Shown here: positions 1-6,600 of the stretch, one piece after another
How positions within the stretch are numbered: the stretch's first letter is position 1
Layout: each line of letters starts with the position of its first letter
Assembly (NCBI GenBank): GCA_017860555.1
Contig: JAGDMJ010000025.1
Span: 1 to 14,683, forward strand
Origin: Bacteroidota bacterium
GTDB taxonomy: Bacteria; Bacteroidota; Ignavibacteria; UBA10030; UBA6906
Direction: 5' to 3'
Length of the DNA stretch: 14,683 nt
Made by a program: the position numbers and the translations under genes
Notes under the pieces: model-generated
Database searches by the model: none
What the model was told of the DNA's origin: nothing
The model's input: the letters and a program-made list of their open reading frames with translations, nothing else

Positions 1-4
1 CCGT

Positions 5-32
5 CGTGGTTATGGGGTGAAGCGTGGTTATG
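5..32. repeat. 10-bp direct repeat at the window edge
   Basis: CGTGGTTATG occurs at 5-14 and again at 23-32, an 18-nt period with 8 nt between the copies. It lies upstream of the first outer-membrane protein gene, in sequence with no supported reading frame. Two copies so close are unlikely by chance, but whether this is an operator, the end of an upstream repeat array or a simple duplication cannot be told because the window starts here. Confidence 0.4.
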
Positions 33-147
33 CTAGCAACAAACGACCAATCGGTACGTATTGTGACCTATCAGGTATTTTCGCCTCTTCACCGATTTTC
101 AAGAGATTGGAGGTTCATTCTTCGGTACATCCATCGGGGGAACGGAA

Positions 148-702
148 ATGAGAAAGCATCTGGCAGTAGCGCTTGTGATGGGGGTGGTCGTTTGGGGGAC
201 AACCCCGGGATTCTCTCAGAGTTGGTCGATTGGAGCTAATGCAGGTTTGTCGGTGGTCGATGGTTCTCCAGGCTTTCACCTGACGCCTGTGGCAGAATAC
301 CTTTTCAATAGAAGCATGGGGATCGGGACTGAGTTCAGCGCCAATACCCAATTTAGCGCTCCGGTCCTCTGGTACCCTTACTTCAAGTACTACTTTAACG
401 TACGCGGCTCTAAGCTCCGGCCATATGCCAATCTGGGCCCGCTTTTAACATTTCACCTCTCCAGTTCTCCCAGCTTCGGGATTCTCCTCGGGGGTGGACT
501 CAATATCCCCATTGTCGGGAACCTTTACCTCGCCCCTGATTTCGTGCTCGGTCCTGTGTTCAATGTCGGAGGGGGAACCAGTGCCATGGTTCTGCAAGGG
601 TGGTACTGGGGAATTCACACAGCGGGCCTCCTGACACGCACCTACCCGGGCTACACGATCTTCGTGTACACATTCCGGGCGGGCATCCGGGTCGAACTCT
701 GA
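148..702 (+). CDS. Small outer-membrane beta-barrel protein, function unknown
   Basis: The 184-residue product begins with a Sec signal peptide: a basic MRKH start, a hydrophobic stretch to about residue 18, and likely cleavage near residues 23-24 after GFS or FSQ. The mature part is built of alternating hydrophobic and polar residues with many Gly, Tyr and Phe turns, and ends in a strand reading RAGIRVEL. This pattern suits a small eight-stranded beta-barrel in the outer membrane, like the porin-type or OmpW/OmpA-like barrels. The ATG at 148 is preceded by GGGGGA at 136-141 with 6 nt spacing, so this start is preferred. No ligand or partner can be read from the sequence. The gene stands alone, 261 nt before the carbonic anhydrase start. 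The barrel assignment is inferred from composition and the signal peptide, not from a recognised family motif. Confidence 0.72.
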   Translation: MRKHLAVALVMGVVVWGTTPGFSQSWSIGANAGLSVVDGSPGFHLTPVAEYLFNRSMGIGTEFSANTQFSAPVLWYPYFKYYFNVRGSKLRPYANLGPLLTFHLSSSPSFGILLGGGLNIPIVGNLYLAPDFVLGPVFNVGGGTSAMVLQGWYWGIHTAGLLTRTYPGYTIFVYTFRAGIRVEL

Positions 703-829
703 ATCCACGAGCCATCGTACCTGGCAGTGCTTTGAAGGGCCTCTCCCCCATGAAAGCCGCCTGGAACCTCCTCGGATGAGTGTGCTCCTCTTTTGCATCA
801 CCACAATACCTTCCTGACATTGAAAGCAC

Positions 830-835
830 TATATT
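830..835 (+). promoter_or_regulatory. Possible -10 box (TATATT) upstream of carbonic anhydrase
   Basis: TATATT at 830-835 matches the same hexamer seen upstream of katG and, on the other strand, of the phosphoesterase gene. No good -35 is seen at 16-18 nt. It would give a leader of about 120 nt before the GTG start at 964. It also argues against translation starting at the ATG at 793, which lies upstream of it. Confidence 0.3.
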
Positions 836-951
836 GTCCCGAAATCCGTCGCCCCACCAAAAACGTACATATCGTACGAACCCTGATCCGGACGGCCACC
901 GATTGGCACCGGACGCATCACAGGAGTTCTGCCATTGTCATTTTACATCTC

Positions 952-956
952 AAGGA
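952..956 (+). promoter_or_regulatory. Ribosome binding site that decides the GTG start
   Basis: AAGGA at 952-956 lies 7 nt before the GTG at 964-966. The reading frame is open further upstream to an ATG at 793, but that start has no comparable site and would add 57 residues that do not look like carbonic anhydrase. Confidence 0.7.
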
Positions 957-963
957 CACGCAG

Positions 964-1632
964 GTGGATACAAGCAGGATTTTTGAGAACAACAAAAGGT
1001 GGATAGCCGAGAGACTGGCGTTGGATCCGGACTACTTCAAGAAACTCGCCGAGGGGCAAAGCCCGGAATTCCTGTACATCGGTTGTTCGGACAGCCGGGT
1101 ATCCGCCGAAGAGTTGATGGGATTACAACCCGGCGAGGTGTTTGTTCACAGAAATATCGCCAATCAGGTTGTGGCGACCGACAACAACATCAATTCTGTG
1201 ATACAGTTCGCGGTGGAGCGCCTGCGAGTGAAGCACATCATTGTCTGCGGCCATTATGAGTGCGGTGGGGTGAGAGCGGCGATGACTCAAAGCGATATGG
1301 GCCAGTTGAACAGCTGGTTGCAGAACCTGAGGGACGTGTATCGGCTGCATCGCCATGAATTGAATGACATCAAGGATGACAGGAAGCGTTACGATCGATT
1401 GGTTGAGCTCAATGTGCTGGAGCAGTGTATGAACATCATCAAGATTGATCATGTCCAGCGATCTTGGTCCAAGTCGGGTTATCCCAAACTCTACGGATGG
1501 GTTTTTGATCTGAGGACAGGCAGACTCATCGACCTTCAACTGGATATGGGGAAAGAGTTCAGGGAAGTGCGCGCGATATATGATCTCAAGCCCCTGAACA
1601 AACCTGATCAGGACCAGGAGCGCCGGATCTGA
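964..1632 (+). CDS. Beta-class carbonic anhydrase
   Basis: Cytoplasmic zinc enzyme that interconverts CO2 and bicarbonate, feeding carboxylases and pH balance. From the GTG start the protein has 222 residues, the usual size for bacterial beta-carbonic anhydrases. The zinc ligands and catalytic dyad are all present: C41 with D43 and R45 in CSDSR, then H97 and C100 in GHYEC followed by GGV. The N-terminal helix (NKRWIAE), the HRNIAN segment and the C-terminal GWVFD-x-x-TG strand also fit the family. Beta-carbonic anhydrases work as dimers or tetramers. The gene appears monocistronic: the preceding gene ends 261 nt upstream and the next gene is convergent. Bacterial symbols vary (can, cynT), so none is assigned. 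Family assignment is secure; the physiological role is inferred. Confidence 0.95.
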   Translation: MDTSRIFENNKRWIAERLALDPDYFKKLAEGQSPEFLYIGCSDSRVSAEELMGLQPGEVFVHRNIANQVVATDNNINSVIQFAVERLRVKHIIVCGHYECGGVRAAMTQSDMGQLNSWLQNLRDVYRLHRHELNDIKDDRKRYDRLVELNVLEQCMNIIKIDHVQRSWSKSGYPKLYGWVFDLRTGRLIDLQLDMGKEFREVRAIYDLKPLNKPDQDQERRI

Positions 1633-1767
1633 TCCCGGGGTCGGCCTCCCAAACCGCAATGCTGTCGGCAGTCTCGCGCGGAGAATGATTTCTCGTCGAC
1701 GCCCAATGTGGCAGTCACAACCTCATGGCTGGGCCACGCTTGACTCCTCCATGATTCGCCCGCCCGT

Positions 1768-2643
1768 TCAATTCCCTTCAGAGCCCTCCGCGGCATCGAG
1801 TGGAACAAACTGCCGCATCACCGAGTCCGGAGTCACCATGAAAGCGTTGTATCCGCGCCTTTTGTCGGTGCCCAGTTGAAAGCTGAGCGCCGTGTTGGAG
1901 AACACCGTGATCCCGCCACTTCTTGCTACCCCGTTTTCATGGCGGTGCCCCGCCAGATACGTCTTCACTCCATGTTTGTGCATGAGGGCAAGGATCCGTT
2001 TCCTGTAGGCGGTCGGGATGTTGAAGTATGCATCCGCTTCCTCCTGGGTCTGGACGAAGATCGGCACATGAGAGCAGACGAACTTCTGCCGTGCCGATCC
2101 ATGCACGGTAAAGAAGGAATCCATCTCGGCAAGCTGTTGGTCTGCGCGTGCAAACACAGCCGGGTCGTTTGAGACCGGGGCCTGTGTGTTCAGCACAAAG
2201 AAGGCGGCGAGACCGCCAAATGCCAAGCCATAGAACTCCCGGTTGTGATCTCCCCGTCCATACCCGCGCCCGATCCACGCGTTGATCTTGTCCATCCGTA
2301 TCGAAGAGGGGTCTGTGCCGATGTCATGATTTCCCGGCATGGGATACCAGGGCACCGCGGTCTTCATTGCCGAATCGAACAGGGCATACTGGGCAGTGTC
2401 GTTGCTGCTTTCGATGATGTCGCCTCCCAGGAAGATGAAGTTCGTGCCGGATGAGGAAATCCTCTGGAGAGAGTGCCGGAGCCAGACGTCAGGGGCGAGG
2501 ATTTCTCCTTCATGGTCTCGCTTACCAAAATGCAGATCGGTGATCCAGGCGAAGCGGAGCGTGTCCTGCGCCAGGGATTTCCCGGGAAAACAGAGTAATG
2601 CCGCAAGGACGCCAATGGACAGAATGCGTCGCGGGTGATTCAT
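1768..2643 (-). CDS. Secreted calcineurin-like metallophosphoesterase
   Basis: The 291-residue product starts with a Sec signal peptide (MNHPRR, hydrophobic core, probable cleavage after SLA at residue 25), so it likely acts in the periplasm. All metal-binding motifs of the calcineurin-like fold are present in order: DLH (D36, H38), GGD (D75), GNHD (N105, H106), H192 in SHVP, and GHRH (H233, H235). The enzyme should use two metal ions to hydrolyse a phosphomonoester or phosphodiester; the substrate cannot be read. The ATG at 2643 is chosen over the in-frame GTG at 2649 because GAGG sits 5 nt before the ATG and is too close to the GTG. It is transcribed away from katG and converges on the carbonic anhydrase, with 135 nt between their ends that hold only weak hairpins. 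The family is certain, the substrate unknown. Confidence 0.92.
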   Translation of the reverse strand: MNHPRRILSIGVLAALLCFPGKSLAQDTLRFAWITDLHFGKRDHEGEILAPDVWLRHSLQRISSSGTNFIFLGGDIIESSNDTAQYALFDSAMKTAVPWYPMPGNHDIGTDPSSIRMDKINAWIGRGYGRGDHNREFYGLAFGGLAAFFVLNTQAPVSNDPAVFARADQQLAEMDSFFTVHGSARQKFVCSHVPIFVQTQEEADAYFNIPTAYRKRILALMHKHGVKTYLAGHRHENGVARSGGITVFSNTALSFQLGTDKRRGYNAFMVTPDSVMRQFVPLDAAEGSEGN

Positions 2644-2704
2644 GGACACCTCAACATGGTTCCGATTCTCAACTGAGACATGATTCCCGGCGGCTTGGGC
2701 ACGC

Positions 2705-2742
2705 CATTCCGGGGCTGGAATCCTAATATACGAAACGGAATG
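2705..2742. promoter_or_regulatory. Inverted repeat between phosphoesterase and katG, possible operator
   Basis: CATTCCG at 2705-2711 is matched by CGGAATG at 2736-2742, with 24 nt between. A nested pair, ATTCC at 2706-2710 and GGAAT at 2717-2721, uses the same left half. The repeat brackets the putative TATATT box of the phosphoesterase promoter and lies about 50-85 nt before the katG -35. It could bind a regulator of one or both divergent genes. It does not match the OxyR, PerR or Fur patterns that I know. Confidence 0.35.
2725..2730 (-). promoter_or_regulatory. Possible -10 box of the phosphoesterase gene
   Basis: On the minus strand TATATT reads at 2730-2725, about 82 nt before the ATG. 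The hexamer 17 nt upstream (GTCCCA) is a poor -35, so the call rests on the -10 and on its identity with the katG box. Confidence 0.3.
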
Positions 2743-2790
2743 ATTTGTGGGACGGCAATGATCTTCGGGGATAAAAACTTTCCGTACATC

Positions 2791-2819
2791 TAGCCAGCAA
2801 TCCGGAAAAATGCTATATT
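2791..2819 (+). promoter_or_regulatory. katG promoter (TAGCCA, 17 nt, TATATT)
   Basis: A -35-like TAGCCA (2791-2796, four of six matches to TTGACA) is followed after exactly 17 nt by TATATT (2814-2819). Transcription would begin near 2826, giving a leader of about 54 nt with the ribosome binding site AAAGGAG at 2866-2872. The start at the ATG at 2820 is unlikely because it would precede the predicted transcript. Confidence 0.5.
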
Positions 2820-2879
2820 ATGCCATACATCGATTACTCACCCCCTCACATAGAACTCCCTACTCAAAGGAGCATCAGA

Positions 2880-5075
2880 ATGAGCGAAGAAAGCAATTGC
2901 CCGGTAACGGGACATTCAGGTAGGGCCGCTGGTCGCAGAGGAACAGCGAATCGCGATTGGTGGCCTAACCAGTTGAACCTGGGCGTACTTCACCAGCACG
3001 CCCCTGCCTCCAACCCGATGGGCCAGAAATTCAATTACGCTGAAGAATTCAAAAAACTTGATCTGACGGCACTGAAGAAGGACCTGAACGCGCTGATGAC
3101 CGACACCCAGGAGTGGTGGCCTGCCGACTGGGGGCATTACGGCGGGCTGTTCATTCGTATGGCCTGGCACAGCGCCGGCACCTACCGCACTGCTGACGGG
3201 CGTGGCGGCGCCGGCACCGGCAACCAGCGTTTTGCACCGATCAACAGCTGGCCCGACAACTGCAACCTTGACAAGGCACGCCGCCTGCTCTGGCCCATCA
3301 AGCAGAAGTATGGAAACAAGATTTCCTGGGCCGACCTGCTGATCCTTGCCGGCAATTGCGCGCTGGAGTCCATGGGCTTCAAGACCTTCGGGTTCGGCGG
3401 CGGCCGCGTGGACATCTGGGAGCCGGAAGAGGACATCTACTGGGGAGGCGAAGACACCTGGCTGGGCGACAAGCGTTACAGCGGTGAGCGCGAGCTCGAG
3501 AACCCCCTGGCCGCCGTGCAGATGGGGTTGATCTATGTGAACCCTGAAGGTCCAAACGGCAATCCTGATCCTGTCGCCTCAGGGCGCGATGTACGCACAA
3601 CGTTCGGCCGTATGGCGATGAACGACGAAGAGACCGTCGCGCTCGTCGCCGGTGGACACACCTTCGGCAAGGCGCACGGCGCGGGCAGTCCGACCATGGT
3701 AGGCCCGGAACCGGAAGCTGCACCCATCGAAGAGCAAGGTCTGGGCTGGATCAACCGATTCGGCAGCGGGAAGGGTGTGCACACCACCACCAGTGGTATT
3801 GAAGGCGCGTGGAAGCCCAACCCGACAAAGTGGGACAACGGTTACTTCGACACGCTCTTCCGTTACGAGTGGGAGCTCGTGAAAAGCCCGGCCGGCGCCT
3901 GGCAGTGGCATGCAAAAGATGTCAGGGAAGAAGACATGATCCCTGACGCACACGACCCTTCGAAGAAGCATCGGCCGATGATGACCACGGCCGACCTTTC
4001 GCTGCGCTTCGATCCGATCTACGAGCCTATCTCACGCCGATTCCAAAAGGATCCGAAAGCGTTCGCCGATGCCTTTGCCCGCGCCTGGTTCAAGCTCACG
4101 CATCGCGATATGGGGCCGAAAGCCCGCTACCTCGGTCCTGAAGTTCCGGCCGAAGACCTGATCTGGCAGGACCCGGTTCCCCCTGTGGATCACCCCTTGA
4201 TCGATGCCAGGGACATCGCTGCACTTAAAGCCAGGGTCATGGCATCAGGCTTGACGGTGTCACAACTCGTTTCAACCGCATGGGCTTCAGCCTCGACGTT
4301 TCGTGGTTCCGACAAACGGGGGGGCGCGAACGGAGCGCGCATCCGCCTCGCTCCGCAGAAGGACTGGGAAGTCAACCAGCCGGCGCAACTTGCCGACGTG
4401 TTGAGCAAACTCGAAAAGATTCAGAAGGAATTCAACCGGGCTGAGAAAACCGGGAAGAAAGTCTCCATGGCTGACCTCATCGTGCTGGCAGGGTGCGCAG
4501 CAGTTGAGGCGGCGGCCAAGAAAGGCGGATACACGGTTGCCGTTCCCTTTACTCCTGGTCGCACCGACGCCTCGCAGGAGCAGACCGACGTAGATTCCTT
4601 TGTCATTATGGAGCCCCAGGTCGATGGCTTCCGCAACTATCAGAAGAAGGCCTTCACGATGTCGGCCGAGGAATTGCTGGTGGACAAGGCACAGCTCCTG
4701 ACCTTGAGCGCGCCGGAAATGACGGTACTGGTCGGGGGGTTGCGTGTGCTGGGGGCAAACGTGGGTCAGTCGCAACACGGTGTGTTCACGAAGCGGGTCG
4801 GCACGCTTTCCAACGACTTCTTCGTCCACCTGCTCGATATGGGCACGATGTGGAAACCAAAGTCGGATGCCGCCGATATGTTCGAGGGGTTCGACCGCAA
4901 GAGCTGTGCGCCCTTGTGGACAGCCACCCGTGTGGACCTGGTGTTCGGCTCAAACTCGCAATTGCGCGCGCTGGCCGAGGTCTATGCACAGGACGATTCG
5001 AAGGAGAAGTTCGTCCATGACTTCGTCGCCGCATGGCACAAGGTGATGAACCTTGACCGTTTCGATCTGAAGTAG
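2880..5075 (+). CDS. katG: Catalase-peroxidase KatG
   Basis: Haem enzyme that decomposes hydrogen peroxide by catalase and peroxidase reactions. The 731-residue length is normal for the two-domain bacterial protein. The active N-terminal domain (about 50-410) carries the distal triad R93, W96, H97 (RMAWH), the proximal haem ligand H260 (GGHTFGKAHG), and the Trp-Tyr-Met set W96, Y219, M245 whose covalent link supports catalase activity. The C-terminal domain (about 430-731) is the usual haem-free duplicate and lacks the distal WH pair. The N-terminal CPVTG and RDWWPNQLNL segments are typical. The ATG at 2880 is chosen because AAAGGAG lies 7 nt before it and the 20 extra codons from an ATG at 2820 are not family-like. 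The gene is monocistronic, divergent from the phosphoesterase and ended by a strong hairpin. Peroxide control is likely but no known operator is recognised. Confidence 0.97.
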   Translation: MSEESNCPVTGHSGRAAGRRGTANRDWWPNQLNLGVLHQHAPASNPMGQKFNYAEEFKKLDLTALKKDLNALMTDTQEWWPADWGHYGGLFIRMAWHSAGTYRTADGRGGAGTGNQRFAPINSWPDNCNLDKARRLLWPIKQKYGNKISWADLLILAGNCALESMGFKTFGFGGGRVDIWEPEEDIYWGGEDTWLGDKRYSGERELENPLAAVQMGLIYVNPEGPNGNPDPVASGRDVRTTFGRMAMNDEETVALVAGGHTFGKAHGAGSPTMVGPEPEAAPIEEQGLGWINRFGSGKGVHTTTSGIEGAWKPNPTKWDNGYFDTLFRYEWELVKSPAGAWQWHAKDVREEDMIPDAHDPSKKHRPMMTTADLSLRFDPIYEPISRRFQKDPKAFADAFARAWFKLTHRDMGPKARYLGPEVPAEDLIWQDPVPPVDHPLIDARDIAALKARVMASGLTVSQLVSTAWASASTFRGSDKRGGANGARIRLAPQKDWEVNQPAQLADVLSKLEKIQKEFNRAEKTGKKVSMADLIVLAGCAAVEAAAKKGGYTVAVPFTPGRTDASQEQTDVDSFVIMEPQVDGFRNYQKKAFTMSAEELLVDKAQLLTLSAPEMTVLVGGLRVLGANVGQSQHGVFTKRVGTLSNDFFVHLLDMGTMWKPKSDAADMFEGFDRKSCAPLWTATRVDLVFGSNSQLRALAEVYAQDDSKEKFVHDFVAAWHKVMNLDRFDLK

Positions 5076-5107
5076 GCGTTCCTGATACATCGTGTCGTAC
5101 GAAAATG

Positions 5108-5142
5108 CAGGCGTGCCACATCATACCGATGTGGCACGCCTG
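5108..5142. terminator. Bidirectional terminator hairpin between katG and gltD
   Basis: A perfect 15-bp stem (5108-5122 with 5128-5142) closes a 5-nt loop ATACC. It lies 32 nt after the katG stop and 36 nt after the gltD stop on the other strand. On the minus strand the stem is followed by CATTTTCG, a modest T-run; on the plus strand the tail is TTGTGACCCTT, so U-richness is weak there. The position between convergent operons fits a shared terminator. Confidence 0.85.
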
Positions 5143-5178
5143 TTGTGACCCTTGCATGATCCCGCCCCGGATCCCGTA

Positions 5179-6600
5179 TTACGGAAGATCGGAGGTTCCC
5201 ATCAGGAATGAATCAACAGCTTTCGCAGCTTTCCGTCCCTCCGAGATTGCCCAGACCACCAGAGATTGCCCACGCCGCATGTCTCCTGCCGAAAACACAC
5301 CGGGAACGGAGCTCATGTAGTTGCCGTCGGTCTTGACATTCCCTCGCGCATCGAGTGCAACGCCGATCTTCTGGAGCATCCCTTCCTTCGTGGGGCCACT
5401 GAACCCCATCGCGAGAAGCACAAGGTTGACGTGCAGGGAGAATTCGGTCCCCTCGATGGGGTCAAAACGGGGAGCCGGCCCTACGCGCACGGCGTGGAGT
5501 GCGGTTACATTCCCCTCGGCGTCTCCGTCGAAGGACGTGGTTGCCACGGCCCATTCGCGGACTCCCCCCTCCTCGTGCGAGCTTTCGGTTCTCAATTGCA
5601 GGGGCCACGTCGGCCAGGGCGTCAGGGGCGAGCGCGTTCCCGGAGGCTGCGGCATGATCTCAAACTGGTGGATCGACTTTGCGCGTTGACGGATGCACGT
5701 CCCCAGGCAATCCGCGCCCGTGTCCCCTCCGCCAATGATCACGACGCGTTTGCCTGTTGCGAGGATTTCCGCGAAGGAATCGATCCGCTCTCCGGCCACA
5801 CGCCTGTTCTGCTGCGGAAGAAATTCCATCGCAAAGTGGATCCCCTTGAGATCTCGACCGGGCACAATCAGGTCACGAGAGGCTTCCGCCCCGCCGCACA
5901 GCAGAACGGCGTCATACGTCCGCTTCATTTCCTCGGCGCTGATGTTGACGCCGACGTGCGTCCGCGTCGAAAACACGATCCCCTCCGCCTGCATCTGTTC
6001 AATGCGGCGATCAATGAGATGCTTTTCCAGCTTGAAATCAGGGATACCGTAACGGAGCAGACCTCCCAGCCGGTCGCTCTTCTCATAGACCGTGACATGA
6101 TGCCCGGCTCTGTTCAGTTGTTGGGCGGCGGCCAGTCCCGAGGGACCCGAGCCGATGACCGCGACGCGTTTCCCCGACCGCTGCATCGGCGGTTCTGGCA
6201 TGATCCATCCCATCGCGAAGCCGCGGTCCACGATTTCCCGCTCGATCACTTTAATAGAGACCGGATCGTCATTGATTCCCAGGACACAGGCCGCCTCGCA
6301 CGGCGCCGGGCAGATGCGTCCGGTGAACTCCGGGAAATTGTTCGTGGAATGGAGGAGAGCAACCGCCTCCTTCCATCGGTTCTTGTACACCAGGTCATTC
6401 CAATGCGGGATGACGTTGTTCACCGGACATCCGCTGTGGCAAAAAGGGATGCCGCAGTCCATGCAGCGTGCGGTCTGCCTCTGGACCTTCTCCGCCGGGA
6501 ATTCAACGTAGATCTCCCTCCAATCCCGTGTCCGTTCGTCGATCGTCCGTCGCTGCGGGACCTCTCGCGTGAACTCCATGAAACCGGTCACTTTACCCAT
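5179..6600 (-). CDS. gltD: Glutamate synthase (NADPH) small subunit GltD
   Basis: Beta subunit of bacterial NADPH glutamate synthase. It takes electrons from NADPH to FAD and through iron-sulfur clusters passes them to the FMN site of GltB, where 2-oxoglutarate and glutamine-derived ammonia become glutamate. The 473 residues match the family. The N-terminal cluster domain has cysteines at 46, 49, 54, 58 (CMDCGIPFC, then GC) and 97, 101, 105 (CPAPCEAAC). The FAD-binding GSGPSG is at 150-155, the NADPH-binding GGGDTGADC at 290-298, and the closing FAD motif GVFSAGDMRRG at 434-444. Its ATG overlaps the end of gltB by 8 nt (ATGGGTAA), and GGAGG at 6607-6611 lies 6 nt before it inside gltB, so the two are translationally coupled. 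Ends before a shared terminator. Confidence 0.96.
   Translation of the reverse strand: MGKVTGFMEFTREVPQRRTIDERTRDWREIYVEFPAEKVQRQTARCMDCGIPFCHSGCPVNNVIPHWNDLVYKNRWKEAVALLHSTNNFPEFTGRICPAPCEAACVLGINDDPVSIKVIEREIVDRGFAMGWIMPEPPMQRSGKRVAVIGSGPSGLAAAQQLNRAGHHVTVYEKSDRLGGLLRYGIPDFKLEKHLIDRRIEQMQAEGIVFSTRTHVGVNISAEEMKRTYDAVLLCGGAEASRDLIVPGRDLKGIHFAMEFLPQQNRRVAGERIDSFAEILATGKRVVIIGGGDTGADCLGTCIRQRAKSIHQFEIMPQPPGTRSPLTPWPTWPLQLRTESSHEEGGVREWAVATTSFDGDAEGNVTALHAVRVGPAPRFDPIEGTEFSLHVNLVLLAMGFSGPTKEGMLQKIGVALDARGNVKTDGNYMSSVPGVFSAGDMRRGQSLVVWAISEGRKAAKAVDSFLMGTSDLP

Noticed and set aside
1633..1767. Terminator between carbonic anhydrase and phosphoesterase
   Set aside because: Only small stems are seen (GAGAA/TTCTC at 1681-1694 and GTGGC/GCCAC nearby) without T-runs; too weak to call.
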